Shown here in pieces: positions 1 through 8,651 of a stretch of DNA of 64,000 nt. The stretch's first letter is position 1; every line of letters begins with the position of its first letter. Source of the DNA: Bacteroidales bacterium. Lineage in GTDB: Bacteria; Bacteroidota; Bacteroidia; Bacteroidales; UBA932. A model generated the notes under the pieces. That model searched no databases. It was not told where the DNA came from and saw only the letters and a program-made list of their open reading frames with translations. Location: the NCBI GenBank assembly GCA_017469845.1, contig JAFUFP010000041.1:1-64000 (forward strand). Reading direction: 5' to 3'. Made by a program: the position numbers and the translations under genes.

Positions 1-196
1 CGACCGTCCGAAATCCTAGATCTTCGGCAGCATCACAGAGGTCAAGAAAAGATGAGCCGCCTTTTGAGCAAGAGCATTTTTCATGTAAAAGGCTTTGGTC
101 AAGACTTATTCCATGGTATTCACTTATCATTTGAAGACAAGCAGGGCCACAAGAAGTATAGTCATGTTGTGCATGAAATGGAAATCTACTTATCAT
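1..196 (-). CDS. C39-peptidase-containing ABC transporter (lanthipeptide exporter), N-terminal fragment cut by the window edge
   Basis: This open frame begins at an ATG at 196 and runs off the window, so only 65 residues are visible. They match the start of a C39 (bacteriocin-processing) cysteine peptidase: residues 11-20 read HDYTSCGPAC, with Cys16 as the expected nucleophile, followed by the LQMISEYHG stretch that normally follows it. In this family the peptidase is fused to an ABC exporter that cuts a precursor after a Gly-Gly leader and pumps the product out; the membrane and ATPase parts would lie outside the window. The start overlaps the end of the upstream HlyD gene by 11 bases, which indicates translational coupling. 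It fits the Gly-Gly precursor at 4483-4704. A stand-alone C39 peptidase cannot be excluded from this fragment. Confidence 0.85.
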   Translation of the reverse strand, partial: MISRFPFHAQHDYTSCGPACLQMISEYHGISLDQSLLHEKCSCSKGGSSFLDLCDAAEDLGFRTV

Positions 197-1277
197 AATC
201 TGAGCCTTTTCCTAATATTGGTAGTAATACTTTGCAATCCAGATCAATAGGAGTTAGTATCTCCGTATAGATTCCATCACTTAATCCTGTATCAATCCGA
301 AGAGATGTGCTCTCTCCTTTCTCACCGAGAATCGTTACGAAGGACAAAGTGTCTGAATACGTTATTGCCGCTTCGGGGACACAAATGACATTATTTTTCC
401 GATTGATTTCCATACTAGCAATCGCTCCATATCCTGATCTCAGCTCAATTCCTTCAGGCACAAAAACCACCGATCTAATGAGGTACTGGTTCACACCTCC
501 CCTATTCTCGCTCTTTGGAGACACAAATGAGATCATTCCACTTAGACGTCTTCCAATTGCGCCAACTTCCACTTCCAGTTCTTGCCCCTGTTTCAATTTT
601 CCCACATCTATCTGGTCAGCATAACCCTCGAAAATCCACGAATCCAAATCAGATATCTTTGCGATGCATGTTCCGTCTGAGTAATTAGTCGCTGCTATAA
701 CTGTTTCTCCGACCTGTGCTGGGGTGTCCATTATCATACCTGATATTGTCGATTTTATGAGTGTTGGGCGATCCTTTGTTTTTGGATTCTCCCCTGTCAA
801 CAATATATCCAAAGCAGATTTTGCGGACTCATATTCCAGTTCCGCTAATGAGAGTGCCTCCTCAGCATCTTCCAAATCACTCCTAGAAATCGAATTTGAA
901 GCGAACAGTGCTGAATCTCTCTCGTACTGCTTGGTGGCATATTCCCTTTTGACTTTCGCCACCTCCAATCTGTTCCGGGTAGAATTCACAGCCCCTATTT
1001 CGGGTAGCACTTTAAGCATTGCTATTGCCTCTCCCTCTTCTACGATGTCTCCGGCATTCTTGTATAAATCTACCAGAATCCCATTGACTGTTGATTTGAT
1101 TTGAATCTCAGTAGCAGGCTTAACCTGTCCATATATCTTACAAAAAACAACCAGGTCCCTTCGTATTGGAGAAGTCGTTTGCATCGACCTATCTTCGGAA
1201 TGCCGATATAAGGCAATAAAGCATACAAGACTCAGTAGTATGCAACCAAAGACTATTTTAATATATCTCTTATTCAT
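186..1277 (-). CDS. HlyD/MacA-type periplasmic adaptor (membrane fusion protein)
   Basis: This 363-residue protein has one N-terminal membrane anchor (residues about 6-24), then a lipoyl-like half (about 40-90), a coiled-coil hairpin rich in Glu, Lys and Ala (about 95-160), the second lipoyl half and a beta-barrel domain. That is the usual order for membrane fusion proteins that connect an inner-membrane ABC pump to an outer-membrane channel. It follows the MacB-like permease with an 8-base overlap and precedes the C39 transporter with an 11-base overlap. It probably serves the ATPase/permease set at 1270-4347 and perhaps also the C39 exporter. No TolC-type gene is visible in the window. The substrate is inferred from context only. 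Confidence 0.85.
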   Translation of the reverse strand: MNKRYIKIVFGCILLSLVCFIALYRHSEDRSMQTTSPIRRDLVVFCKIYGQVKPATEIQIKSTVNGILVDLYKNAGDIVEEGEAIAMLKVLPEIGAVNSTRNRLEVAKVKREYATKQYERDSALFASNSISRSDLEDAEEALSLAELEYESAKSALDILLTGENPKTKDRPTLIKSTISGMIMDTPAQVGETVIAATNYSDGTCIAKISDLDSWIFEGYADQIDVGKLKQGQELEVEVGAIGRRLSGMISFVSPKSENRGGVNQYLIRSVVFVPEGIELRSGYGAIASMEINRKNNVICVPEAAITYSDTLSFVTILGEKGESTSLRIDTGLSDGIYTEILTPIDLDCKVLLPILGKGSDYDK

Positions 1278-2466
1278 AATTGTTTAATACTTGAATAGGA
1301 ACGTTTTCGCAGAGTCGGTTCACTATGACAATACAAATGATCATTGTTATTGACACGATAGTTAAATATGATATGCCTGAGAGCATGAGGAACGATTGGT
1401 TGACCAGCATTCCCGTGAAGCCGAGTAGCCTTTCTGCCATGAAAAGAATCATGGCTGATACAAAGACAGCGAGAATACATCTGTACGATTCTTCTCCAAG
1501 GGTTTCCAGAATGATCATCATCAGTATTTGCGCCTTCCCGGCTCCAATAGCCCTCCTGATGCCTATCTCGCGTGCCCTCTCCTTCAAGTTTATTATTGTA
1601 AAGGATATAGCTCCGACTATCCCGGAGAAAAGGGTTCCAATTCCAATCACCCAGATAAGGATGTTCACAAGGGCAATAATCTGATCAATCGCCTTAGTCA
1701 TCCTGCTTACACTGATAATAGAACACGCCAGAGCATCAGTTGACTGAAAATCGTGTTCCTCAGCAAGAAGCGAGATCACTTCTTCACAAATCTTGTCACT
1801 TGCGGGGGAAAGACATAGAAAATCATAGCTCCCCATTCTGTTAGTCAGCATTCCCCACGTTTTTAGCGGAATTGCTATGGACATGTCTGTCTTCCCATTG
1901 ACAGAAAAGTTTCCCCCACCAGAATCTACGCCTACAACAGTAAAAGAGTTACCGGCGATAATCACAGTGCTTCCCAAACAACAACCTCCTTCCGGGAAAA
2001 GAGAACGATAGACTTCAGTTCCGATAACACAAACTTTGGCAGCTCGTTCGTTATCATCTCGGTTTATATATCGTCCAGCCACAATCGAAGGCTGTTCAAT
2101 TTGAGCATAGTCAGGAGGCACTGCCCGTAAGGTCGCTGAGAAAGAGCCCGAAAAAGTGGATACTGGAAGAGAATATATGGAAGATGCAGGGCAGATGTTA
2201 AGACTTGTTCCAAAACGTGCCTTTATTCTCTTGAGGTCCATATCCGTAATGTTCCATGCTTCTTCATATGGATATCCTTCTTTGTGCTCAGATGGTTTAC
2301 CTGGAAGAATAAAAACAGAATCCTTGCTGAATCCACTTATCCCTTTATGGAGCATACCCGATATGATAGTAGCCCCTCCATACATAACCAAAATGAATAG
2401 AAGCCCCCAAAATATCCCGAACAATGAACGCTTTCTCAGATTATTATGTATTGATACTGTCATCAT
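1270..2466 (-). CDS. MacB-like ABC transporter permease (FtsX domain), second of two
   Basis: The protein has the MacB/FtsX permease plan: one N-terminal transmembrane segment, a large periplasmic domain (about 45-260), then three C-terminal membrane segments, with the family motif AREIGIRRAIGAGK just after the second segment. The reading frame is open to an ATG at 2481, but an ATG at 2466 lies directly after the stop of the upstream permease and is preferred here; the longer start would overlap that gene by 14 bases. Together with the ATPase at 3676-4347 and the adaptor at 186-1277 it forms a MacAB-like exporter. Such systems export peptides, siderophores or toxins, and in bacteriocin clusters can give self-protection, which is an inference here. 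Confidence 0.85.
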   Translation of the reverse strand: MMTVSIHNNLRKRSLFGIFWGLLFILVMYGGATIISGMLHKGISGFSKDSVFILPGKPSEHKEGYPYEEAWNITDMDLKRIKARFGTSLNICPASSIYSLPVSTFSGSFSATLRAVPPDYAQIEQPSIVAGRYINRDDNERAAKVCVIGTEVYRSLFPEGGCCLGSTVIIAGNSFTVVGVDSGGGNFSVNGKTDMSIAIPLKTWGMLTNRMGSYDFLCLSPASDKICEEVISLLAEEHDFQSTDALACSIISVSRMTKAIDQIIALVNILIWVIGIGTLFSGIVGAISFTIINLKERAREIGIRRAIGAGKAQILMMIILETLGEESYRCILAVFVSAMILFMAERLLGFTGMLVNQSFLMLSGISYLTIVSITMIICIVIVNRLCENVPIQVLNNYE

Positions 2467-2467
2467 C

Positions 2468-3679
2468 TTATCCGGAAACAATTTCTCTGGCAGTTTTTTT
2501 AATCATTCTTCGAACTGGTACTAAACCAGAAGTTATTCCTGCAATTACAGATATTATGAGCGTCATTAAAGTGACAATAAACGAAGCATCGAACGAAAAA
2601 AGTGATATTCCGGAGATTTGAGGAATGAATAATGGAATGTATCTGTCGACAAGCAAGTTGCTTAAAAGTCCTATTATACCTCCGATAAATGCAAACACTA
2701 AGGCAACGATTACACTTTCTGACAAAGCCATAGTTATCAAGTTCCTGTCCGTCGCACCAAGGGCCTTTCTGATTCCGATTTCACGACTTCTCTCGAGAAG
2801 GGAGATGGATGTAATATTGGACAAGCCCACACATGCGCTCACCAAGGAAAGAAGAATCAACACAGTCAGAACAAGCGTGACAGTTCCTCCAACTTGCCTT
2901 ATCTGCATAATGTCAGAATAATAGTCATCAATTTTCAGATAATTTCCACCTTCTCCTCTTAATCCATGCTTGTGAACCAAAGCATTTGCAACACTGTTCT
3001 TTAGCACTGGTATATCAGATACTCTGATCTTAGATGCTAAAGTAATGACAAGTCCTTCGCTTTCATGTGAATCAAACAAAACTCCATAAACAGATGAAGG
3101 AATGTAAACCTGAGATTTGTCCACATAATCATCGACGACTCCAACGACCAGGAAGCTATTTCCTTCTATTGAGACATACCTTCCCAGAAGACCTTTCACA
3201 TTGTTATCATTATCGGCTGTGATATTTACAACCGCCAACTTTTGCATTGATATTCCCTCATTACCGGTGAAGAGTCGGCCTCTGACTATCTCTGCCCTTA
3301 GAATACTAGGAGACTTGTCAGAGACACCTATTAGCTCGATGTTAAGTTTTTTTCCATCGCTTTCCAATACACAAGATCTGGATTTTGAAGTTTCAACACT
3401 TTCAACAATCGGAGCGGCCACCTCTATCCCTGCGATGAAATCATCTTCTTCTTCAAATAGGAAGGAAGACTCTTGTTTGTCGTTCCTAGCCGAGATCCTC
3501 ATTTCCGGAAGATACTTGTACAATTCTTCCTCGTATGACTTCATGAAAGATAGGCTTATGCCTGTCAAGAGGACTAAAAGAAAAAAGCTCCAACTTATAG
3601 CAAGCCCAACCACAAAGATTTTCCCCCCTTGCGACATAATGTTTTCTATGATGTCATGTAGTCTGTAACTAATGCTCAT
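2468..3679 (-). CDS. MacB-like ABC transporter permease (FtsX domain), first of two
   Basis: This 403-residue protein has the same layout as its neighbour: a membrane segment near residues 20-45, a periplasmic domain, and three membrane segments in the last 150 residues with the conserved SREIGIRKALGATDR motif. Its start overlaps the ATPase stop in an ATGA arrangement (3676-3679), which signals translational coupling. The two permeases differ clearly in sequence, so the functional pump is probably a heterodimer on one ATPase. In MacB itself the ATPase and permease are fused; here they are separate, which is common in Bacteroidota. Confidence 0.85.
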   Translation of the reverse strand: MSISYRLHDIIENIMSQGGKIFVVGLAISWSFFLLVLLTGISLSFMKSYEEELYKYLPEMRISARNDKQESSFLFEEEDDFIAGIEVAAPIVESVETSKSRSCVLESDGKKLNIELIGVSDKSPSILRAEIVRGRLFTGNEGISMQKLAVVNITADNDNNVKGLLGRYVSIEGNSFLVVGVVDDYVDKSQVYIPSSVYGVLFDSHESEGLVITLASKIRVSDIPVLKNSVANALVHKHGLRGEGGNYLKIDDYYSDIMQIRQVGGTVTLVLTVLILLSLVSACVGLSNITSISLLERSREIGIRKALGATDRNLITMALSESVIVALVFAFIGGIIGLLSNLLVDRYIPLFIPQISGISLFSFDASFIVTLMTLIISVIAGITSGLVPVRRMIKKTAREIVSG

Positions 3680-4347
3680 TGTACTTTGGTAATAATGCCA
3701 TCTTCAATGCAGAAGATTCGTTGTGTCCTTTCTGCGATAATCCTGTTATGGGTAACTAGGATTATCGTCGTTCTGAAGTCTTTATTGATATCTGACATGA
3801 GGGAGAACAGGATTTCTGCACTTACAGTGTCTAGGGCACCTGTTGGTTCATCGGCAAGAATCAATGACGGAGACATCACTATGGCTCTCGCAACGGCTAC
3901 TCTTTGTCTCTCACCACCTGAGATAATGGATGGCATTTTGTGAGAAAGGAACTCTATACCGAGTCGATCCATAATCTCTGATGCTTTTCGTATTGCATCC
4001 TTTCTGCGATAGCCGGCATACATAAGTGGGAGGGCGACATTCTCTACTACGCTCTTATGGGGTATCAAGTTGAAGGACTGAAAGACAAAGCCTATCGATT
4101 TGTTTCTTATACAAGCTGAATCTGCAGAAGATAGACGTCCAACGTCATTGCCCTCGAATAGGTATGCTCCTGAATCAAATGAATCCATCAAACCTATTAT
4201 GTTTAGAAGCGTGGTCTTCCCGGATCCAGATTCTCCCATAATGGAGATAAACTCGCCTTTATCAACAGATAGCGAAATGCCACGAAGAACCGAAGTCGAC
4301 CGAACACCAGAATAGGTCTTATAGATGTTGTTGAGTTCTAATAACAT
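3676..4347 (-). CDS. ABC transporter ATPase, MacB/LolD type
   Basis: This 223-residue ATPase carries Walker A GESGSGKTT (about residues 36-44), the signature ISGGERQRVAVARA, and Walker B LILADEPTGALD followed by the H-loop VTHN. The length and the EPTGALD form of Walker B are typical of the LolD/MacB group that powers FtsX-type permeases. It is the first gene after the hairpin that follows the precursor gene, so it probably receives reduced read-through from the precursor transcript. The role is to energise the two permeases downstream, for efflux or immunity in the lanthipeptide system. Confidence 0.9.
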   Translation of the reverse strand: MLLELNNIYKTYSGVRSTSVLRGISLSVDKGEFISIMGESGSGKTTLLNIIGLMDSFDSGAYLFEGNDVGRLSSADSACIRNKSIGFVFQSFNLIPHKSVVENVALPLMYAGYRRKDAIRKASEIMDRLGIEFLSHKMPSIISGGERQRVAVARAIVMSPSLILADEPTGALDTVSAEILFSLMSDINKDFRTTIILVTHNRIIAERTQRIFCIEDGIITKVQ

Positions 4348-4432
4348 TTGATACTAGGAATATACTTTACCCAAATAAAACAGCCTAACCACATAAGTAT
4401 GACCCCCAATTTCTCTGTTTGTGCGCAAAATA

Positions 4433-4471
4433 ATTTCCTACGAGGAAGCCACATCCTTCCTCGTAGGAAAT
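4433..4471 (-). terminator. Perfect 16-bp hairpin between precursor and exporter genes
   Basis: Two perfectly complementary 16-base arms (4433-4448 and 4456-4471) flank a 7-base loop. On the minus strand the stem is followed by TTATTTTG, so it resembles an intrinsic terminator. It lies 11 bases past the precursor stop codon and 85 bases before the exporter ATPase. In many lantibiotic operons a leaky terminator in this position keeps precursor mRNA in excess and protects its 3' end; that role is inferred. Confidence 0.75.
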
Positions 4472-4482
4472 CAGTCATGCTT

Positions 4483-4704
4483 TTAACAATTAACCCAAGA
4501 AGGGCAAGTCATATCTGTCTCACAGTTCCCAGGAACACAAGACTTAGGGAGAGAATACTCGCTATCACAGCACAGCATCTCTGGTCCTTGAGTACACTCG
4601 TTGAAGGATGTTGTCCATCCGCCAACGATTTTTTCTTTGCTCTCATCATCAATGAGGCAAATCTCTGTCTTATTTAAAGACAGTTTCTTTAGTTTTTTTT
4701 TCAT
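4483..4704 (-). CDS. Class I lanthipeptide precursor with Gly-Gly leader and seven-cysteine core
   Basis: This 73-residue peptide has a lysine-rich start, the Bacteroidota leader motif LSLNKTEICLID (residues 8-19), and Gly28-Gly29, the cut site expected for the C39 peptidase at the window start. The leader type is the one of Bacteroidota Gly-Gly natural-product precursors. The predicted 44-residue core begins WTTSF and has Cys at core positions 8, 16, 17, 27, 32, 38 and 44, with Ser at 4, 19, 22, 26, 40 and Thr at 2, 3, 9, 34, 37. Ten Ser/Thr and seven Cys could give up to seven (methyl)lanthionine rings. There is an adjacent Cys pair at 16-17. The gene stands between the modification genes and the exporter genes, all on the same strand. 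Processing and ring pattern are predictions. Confidence 0.85.
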   Translation of the reverse strand: MKKKLKKLSLNKTEICLIDDESKEKIVGGWTTSFNECTQGPEMLCCDSEYSLPKSCVPGNCETDMTCPSWVNC

Positions 4705-4822
4705 TTACAAAAAAAAGTTGGTTGAACATTAATTTACATGTGATTTACACAAGTGCTATCACATATCAATAGAATAAGTATACATTTATGGAAGACGTAT
4801 TACAGAGGAATATCGCAAAGCA

Positions 4823-5896
4823 TCAATTATCTTCCATAAATATCATAAATATATTTTTCAGATCTGAATTAAGCTGAAGTGTTCTCGTATGAGAATCATA
4901 GAGCATATTGTTTGTCCATGGATGTTGGTTTTCGGTATTTTCAAATATCTTTTCCACTTCCTTTGCATTTATAGACCAGCTATTGACGACTTCCTCATTG
5001 ATATCGATAATTTCCGATACTGTTTTTATCAGAGCTATTTTAGGAACCCCTTTTTCGTATGTTGGGTATATCACAAATTTTTGCTCATATGGGTCCAAAG
5101 CATTATCTTTTTCTATTTTGATAATTTGTTTTTTAGATGGCGAAATTGTAACACTTGTCTTGATGTCTCTTCTCTTCCCTTCAATGAAATCGAATACAAC
5201 ATTCCCATCCAAATCATTCCATGCTAAAACCAAGAGATTCAGTCTATTTCTTGCAACTTGTAGATATCCTTTGTCTGTATAGGTCTCATAATGTTGTAAC
5301 ATTGTACGGAAAGTAAAGTGAGAATAGCACTGGATATCAAGATTGTTCATTATATCGCCATTGATGGGTTCAAGTAATCTGCTGATACCATTATTGGCAC
5401 GTAAGATATCATGTCGCTTGAATAACACCGTCTCTTCATATTTCAAATGCGTCCCCTTTTTTATTCCCCTCTTTACCTGTATCTCTGTTTTTAGCTTATA
5501 ACAATTGTCAACCTTAAACTTGGGCATATCTTTCAGAAGGAAGAGATACCTGTCCCAGATTTCTTCATAATCTGAAATGATGGACGCCCCCTGAAGTTCA
5601 TTCACCGTAAATTGAAGTACTGTTTGATTTTCCCCGACACTCTCATGTGAAGATTCCATACCAGCATACGTAGCCCGGAAGAAGCCGCCTGTTATTTCCT
5701 TGTCGTCTGGAAGAATTACCATTCCTGTGGAGTCCGTACAACCCAAGTAGTCTTCTCCATGATAGACGAAAGCGTATTCTAACGGATCATCCTCTAATAG
5801 GACAATAATAGAACGTGTTTGTCCATGTGACATGGATGATGAAGCAATTAGTAACCATCCTGCTATAAAAGAGATGGCTTTAGAACAACCTTTCAT
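4823..5896 (-). CDS. Secreted protein of unknown function within the lanthipeptide cluster
   Basis: This 357-residue protein starts with a clear signal peptide (residues 1-25, ending SHGQ). Residues about 28-75 resemble the small beta-sandwich of carboxypeptidase-regulatory-like domains, common at the start of exported Bacteroidota proteins (VLLEDDPLEYAFVYHGEDYLG followed by a TDSTG turn). The remainder is not recognised and contains several aromatic and basic patches. It lies 83 bases after lanC and 118 bases before the precursor gene. It may sit in the periplasm or outer membrane and act in immunity or in sensing the product, but nothing in the sequence proves this. Confidence 0.6.
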   Translation of the reverse strand: MKGCSKAISFIAGWLLIASSSMSHGQTRSIIVLLEDDPLEYAFVYHGEDYLGCTDSTGMVILPDDKEITGGFFRATYAGMESSHESVGENQTVLQFTVNELQGASIISDYEEIWDRYLFLLKDMPKFKVDNCYKLKTEIQVKRGIKKGTHLKYEETVLFKRHDILRANNGISRLLEPINGDIMNNLDIQCYSHFTFRTMLQHYETYTDKGYLQVARNRLNLLVLAWNDLDGNVVFDFIEGKRRDIKTSVTISPSKKQIIKIEKDNALDPYEQKFVIYPTYEKGVPKIALIKTVSEIIDINEEVVNSWSINAKEVEKIFENTENQHPWTNNMLYDSHTRTLQLNSDLKNIFMIFMEDN

Positions 5897-5979
5897 ATTG
5901 TAATAATATTGATAATAGCGATTCTCTCATCATTCTTAGGATTGTAATCTCCATAATAGAGACGATATGGGTAATCAAA

Positions 5980-7797
5980 TTATGTAAGCATTATACATTC
6001 ATCCCAGTCTTCATCACAACTCGACAGATAACTCTCTAAGGCGACTCCAACTCCTGCAATACCATCTAATAAAGATAGATCCTCAGCCCAGGTCCCATTG
6101 TTGTCCATCTGAAACAAATATCCACTTTGATTTGTGGTTACATTTCCCATCACAAGAGTTACCTTCAACCAATAATCTTGAGCTCGCCTAAAAACATCGT
6201 CATTAGTCATCGTATAGAGGCGATGAAAGATATGCATCACTCCTGCAGACCCATGACATAGCCGTGCATCAATAACACCAGTATCATTAAAAGAAATCCT
6301 CTCCCCAGTCTTAACAAGTTTTTCCAAAACATCACGGTAGAGACTAACATCATTGATAGCAAGGGCAGCTCGAAGAATAATGAACAAAATCGAGAGGTCT
6401 CCATAACACCACGCCATTCTGGATTTCGTCTGTATTGCTGATCCATAGTCTTTCTCTCTTATCTGGCTTGGATAATAACATCCTACTGACTCAAAGTTTT
6501 GTGTGTTGTGTCTATAGAAAGAAATGATGTTCCGAATCATCGTATCACAGATTTCAACTTCAATCCCGGACTCGAGACATCTAATCACATAATAGAGAAT
6601 ACCAGCCATACCATGGGCAAGGCCGAAATCGTATTTTCTAACTCCTGTCACAGGATTAACTGAAATCAGTTTGAACTCTTGCTTCTCTTTTTCCATCATT
6701 TCATAGAGATTGTTTACTAGGATTCCGCACTCTTCTGCCATCCCTCTCGATAGAAAATATCTACCAACACTTATTGCACCATGAAGCTGGTCAATTTCTT
6801 TTCTTCGTAATTGGCGTTTCATCTCATCTTTCAAGATGTGATCTATGCTATCAAAATAACCATCTTCCAATTCGACCAATCCTTTTCTCTGAAGGAATCC
6901 AATCAGCCAAAGGAATCCTGCATACCCAGAACTGAAAGAGTAGCTTCCTACGTTATTAAGCTGAACCAGATCTAAAAGATCAAAGGCCTTATCAAGAAAA
7001 GAATCTTCACCCGTATTGAGATATCTATTCGCAAAGAATAAAACCAGACCGGAACTTCCAGAATAGAGTGACATATTTGTTGATGGCAAACAATTCATGA
7101 GAACCCTTGATATTTTCTCAAGACGATTCTTTGCCATCTCCTTCAAATTGACGCCAAGATATTTTTCTTCGTAAGAAGAATAGCCCTTGCCCAATCTATA
7201 CACAGACCCCAGTCTGAATGATAGTCTGGAAGTATCTAAATCACAATGCCGGACTATCATACATTGATTATTTCGGTCATCTGGGTCAACGTTGTACTTA
7301 TCTGCCAGAAAATTGCAATTATCAAGACCCTTCATCCCTATATTATGCAGATATCGGCATAAAGATATTCCGGTATTAGGACCTGAGCTATAGCATATAT
7401 TACCATCTGGGGATTCTACGGAAAACAACGGAATTCTTGACACCTGTGTTAAACCCTCCTCAACAGAAGATGTTGACAGCGAGATTTCAAATCGTTCTTT
7501 AATATCGAGATACCCAAAATAATATGTGAGGCTCTGATATTTTGAAGCAATAATCTGCAAGGTCTTTTCCAGAGTGTTATTATCATCGCATAAGAACTTT
7601 TCTAGTACCGGACACCCATCATACTCATCGACTGAAGCCCAATCATTATCATGACTATTCAAGGCTTGATTTCCAAGGATAAAGACAACCGCATCAACCC
7701 ACTTAGGAAGAAGATGTTCATTCTTCAATGTCATAGGACTACTGAATATACCTATTGCCAAGAGGCAACGTAGACGATCTGTCGTTCGCAAAGTCAT
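5980..7797 (-). CDS. lanC: Lanthionine synthetase LanC with a 200-residue N-terminal extension
   Basis: The C-terminal about 400 residues are a LanC cyclase. The catalytic His395 lies in GLAHGMAGI and the three zinc ligands are Cys464 (AWCYGD), Cys514 and His515 (LCHGSAG); their spacing matches NisC closely. LanC activates Cys thiols on zinc and adds them to dehydro-residues to make thioether rings. A normal LanC has about 400-430 residues, so the first roughly 200 residues are extra; I do not recognise them as a known domain, though they contain scattered Cys. The start overlaps the elimination-domain stop by four bases (ATGA), coupling the two enzymes. Confidence 0.85.
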   Translation of the reverse strand: MTLRTTDRLRCLLAIGIFSSPMTLKNEHLLPKWVDAVVFILGNQALNSHDNDWASVDEYDGCPVLEKFLCDDNNTLEKTLQIIASKYQSLTYYFGYLDIKERFEISLSTSSVEEGLTQVSRIPLFSVESPDGNICYSSGPNTGISLCRYLHNIGMKGLDNCNFLADKYNVDPDDRNNQCMIVRHCDLDTSRLSFRLGSVYRLGKGYSSYEEKYLGVNLKEMAKNRLEKISRVLMNCLPSTNMSLYSGSSGLVLFFANRYLNTGEDSFLDKAFDLLDLVQLNNVGSYSFSSGYAGFLWLIGFLQRKGLVELEDGYFDSIDHILKDEMKRQLRRKEIDQLHGAISVGRYFLSRGMAEECGILVNNLYEMMEKEKQEFKLISVNPVTGVRKYDFGLAHGMAGILYYVIRCLESGIEVEICDTMIRNIISFYRHNTQNFESVGCYYPSQIREKDYGSAIQTKSRMAWCYGDLSILFIILRAALAINDVSLYRDVLEKLVKTGERISFNDTGVIDARLCHGSAGVMHIFHRLYTMTNDDVFRRAQDYWLKVTLVMGNVTTNQSGYLFQMDNNGTWAEDLSLLDGIAGVGVALESYLSSCDEDWDECIMLT

Positions 7798-8651
7798 GAT
7801 TGAATGTATTTTTTACTCTCATAATACCTTGATAGAAGTTCATATGTCTCCATCTCAATTCTTCTATTATCTGACAAAGCCAATCTGTTAATTGACATGT
7901 GAATTATGCTGGCCATATAGGAAATCCTATCAACCTCCCATTCGATTCCAGAAATAATCTTTAATAGCGCCTCCTTTCTACACATCATCAATTCCTGAAC
8001 CGTTAGTGAAAAGAAATTGGAATCATCATCCATAACCGTTTCTATCTCTTTTCTCAAAGTCCTATATCGACTCCCACAAACCTTGAATTGTTCAACAGTG
8101 TTTATATCGAATTCGCTGCGGAAAGACTCTCTTTGAGACAGAGAGAATAGTCTCATATCGTCATAATCTAAACCAAATATCAGCATCACATCGTGTGTCA
8201 GGCGAAGCGCCACAAGAAGCCGAATATCCTTTATTAATATTTCTTCTTCGAATAATGCTCTCAGCATTTTAACAATATAAATACTATCAACACCGAATAG
8301 AGTCTCAGTATCATCATATGAAGATGCTCCATATCTTTCCAATTCTCGTACATAAATATCATACACATATCGTAAAGTGTTTGCTACTACGTATCTTTCC
8401 AATCGGCTGCGCAGTATCTCCAATATCGCTTCACTTCTATTGTTGCAAACGTGGAAGCGAACTCTTAGATGATATCCCTTCTCGTCGTGATATCGAAGAA
8501 AGAACCACTTATCAATTATCCCATCATCCAATAGAGTCACCGAAATGTCATATATATTCTTAAGCAGCAAATCTTCAAGAAAGATTTGCCCACCATACAT
8601 TTTAAGATAGACCCACTCTGAGCCTAGAGTATAATGACGATTCACTAACAT
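7794..8651 (-). CDS. Split LanB, glutamate-elimination protein (lantibiotic dehydratase C-terminal domain)
   Basis: The 285-residue protein corresponds to the elimination domain of class I dehydratases (about the last 290 residues of NisB). The family signature is FFLRYHDEKGYHLRVRFH near residues 52-69. This domain removes glutamate from glutamylated Ser/Thr to leave dehydroalanine or dehydrobutyrine. It directly abuts the glutamylation protein, whose stop is immediately before its ATG, and overlaps lanC by four bases. The split into two polypeptides resembles the arrangement reported for pinensins of Chitinophaga (from memory). Confidence 0.85.
   Translation of the reverse strand: MLVNRHYTLGSEWVYLKMYGGQIFLEDLLLKNIYDISVTLLDDGIIDKWFFLRYHDEKGYHLRVRFHVCNNRSEAILEILRSRLERYVVANTLRYVYDIYVRELERYGASSYDDTETLFGVDSIYIVKMLRALFEEEILIKDIRLLVALRLTHDVMLIFGLDYDDMRLFSLSQRESFRSEFDINTVEQFKVCGSRYRTLRKEIETVMDDDSNFFSLTVQELMMCRKEALLKIISGIEWEVDRISYMASIIHMSINRLALSDNRRIEMETYELLSRYYESKKYIQS

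Noticed and set aside
4705..4822. Dedicated promoter for the lanthipeptide precursor
   Set aside because: The gap contains no good TAnnTTTG element; TAGCACTTG is close but has the wrong spacing, so I did not report a promoter there.
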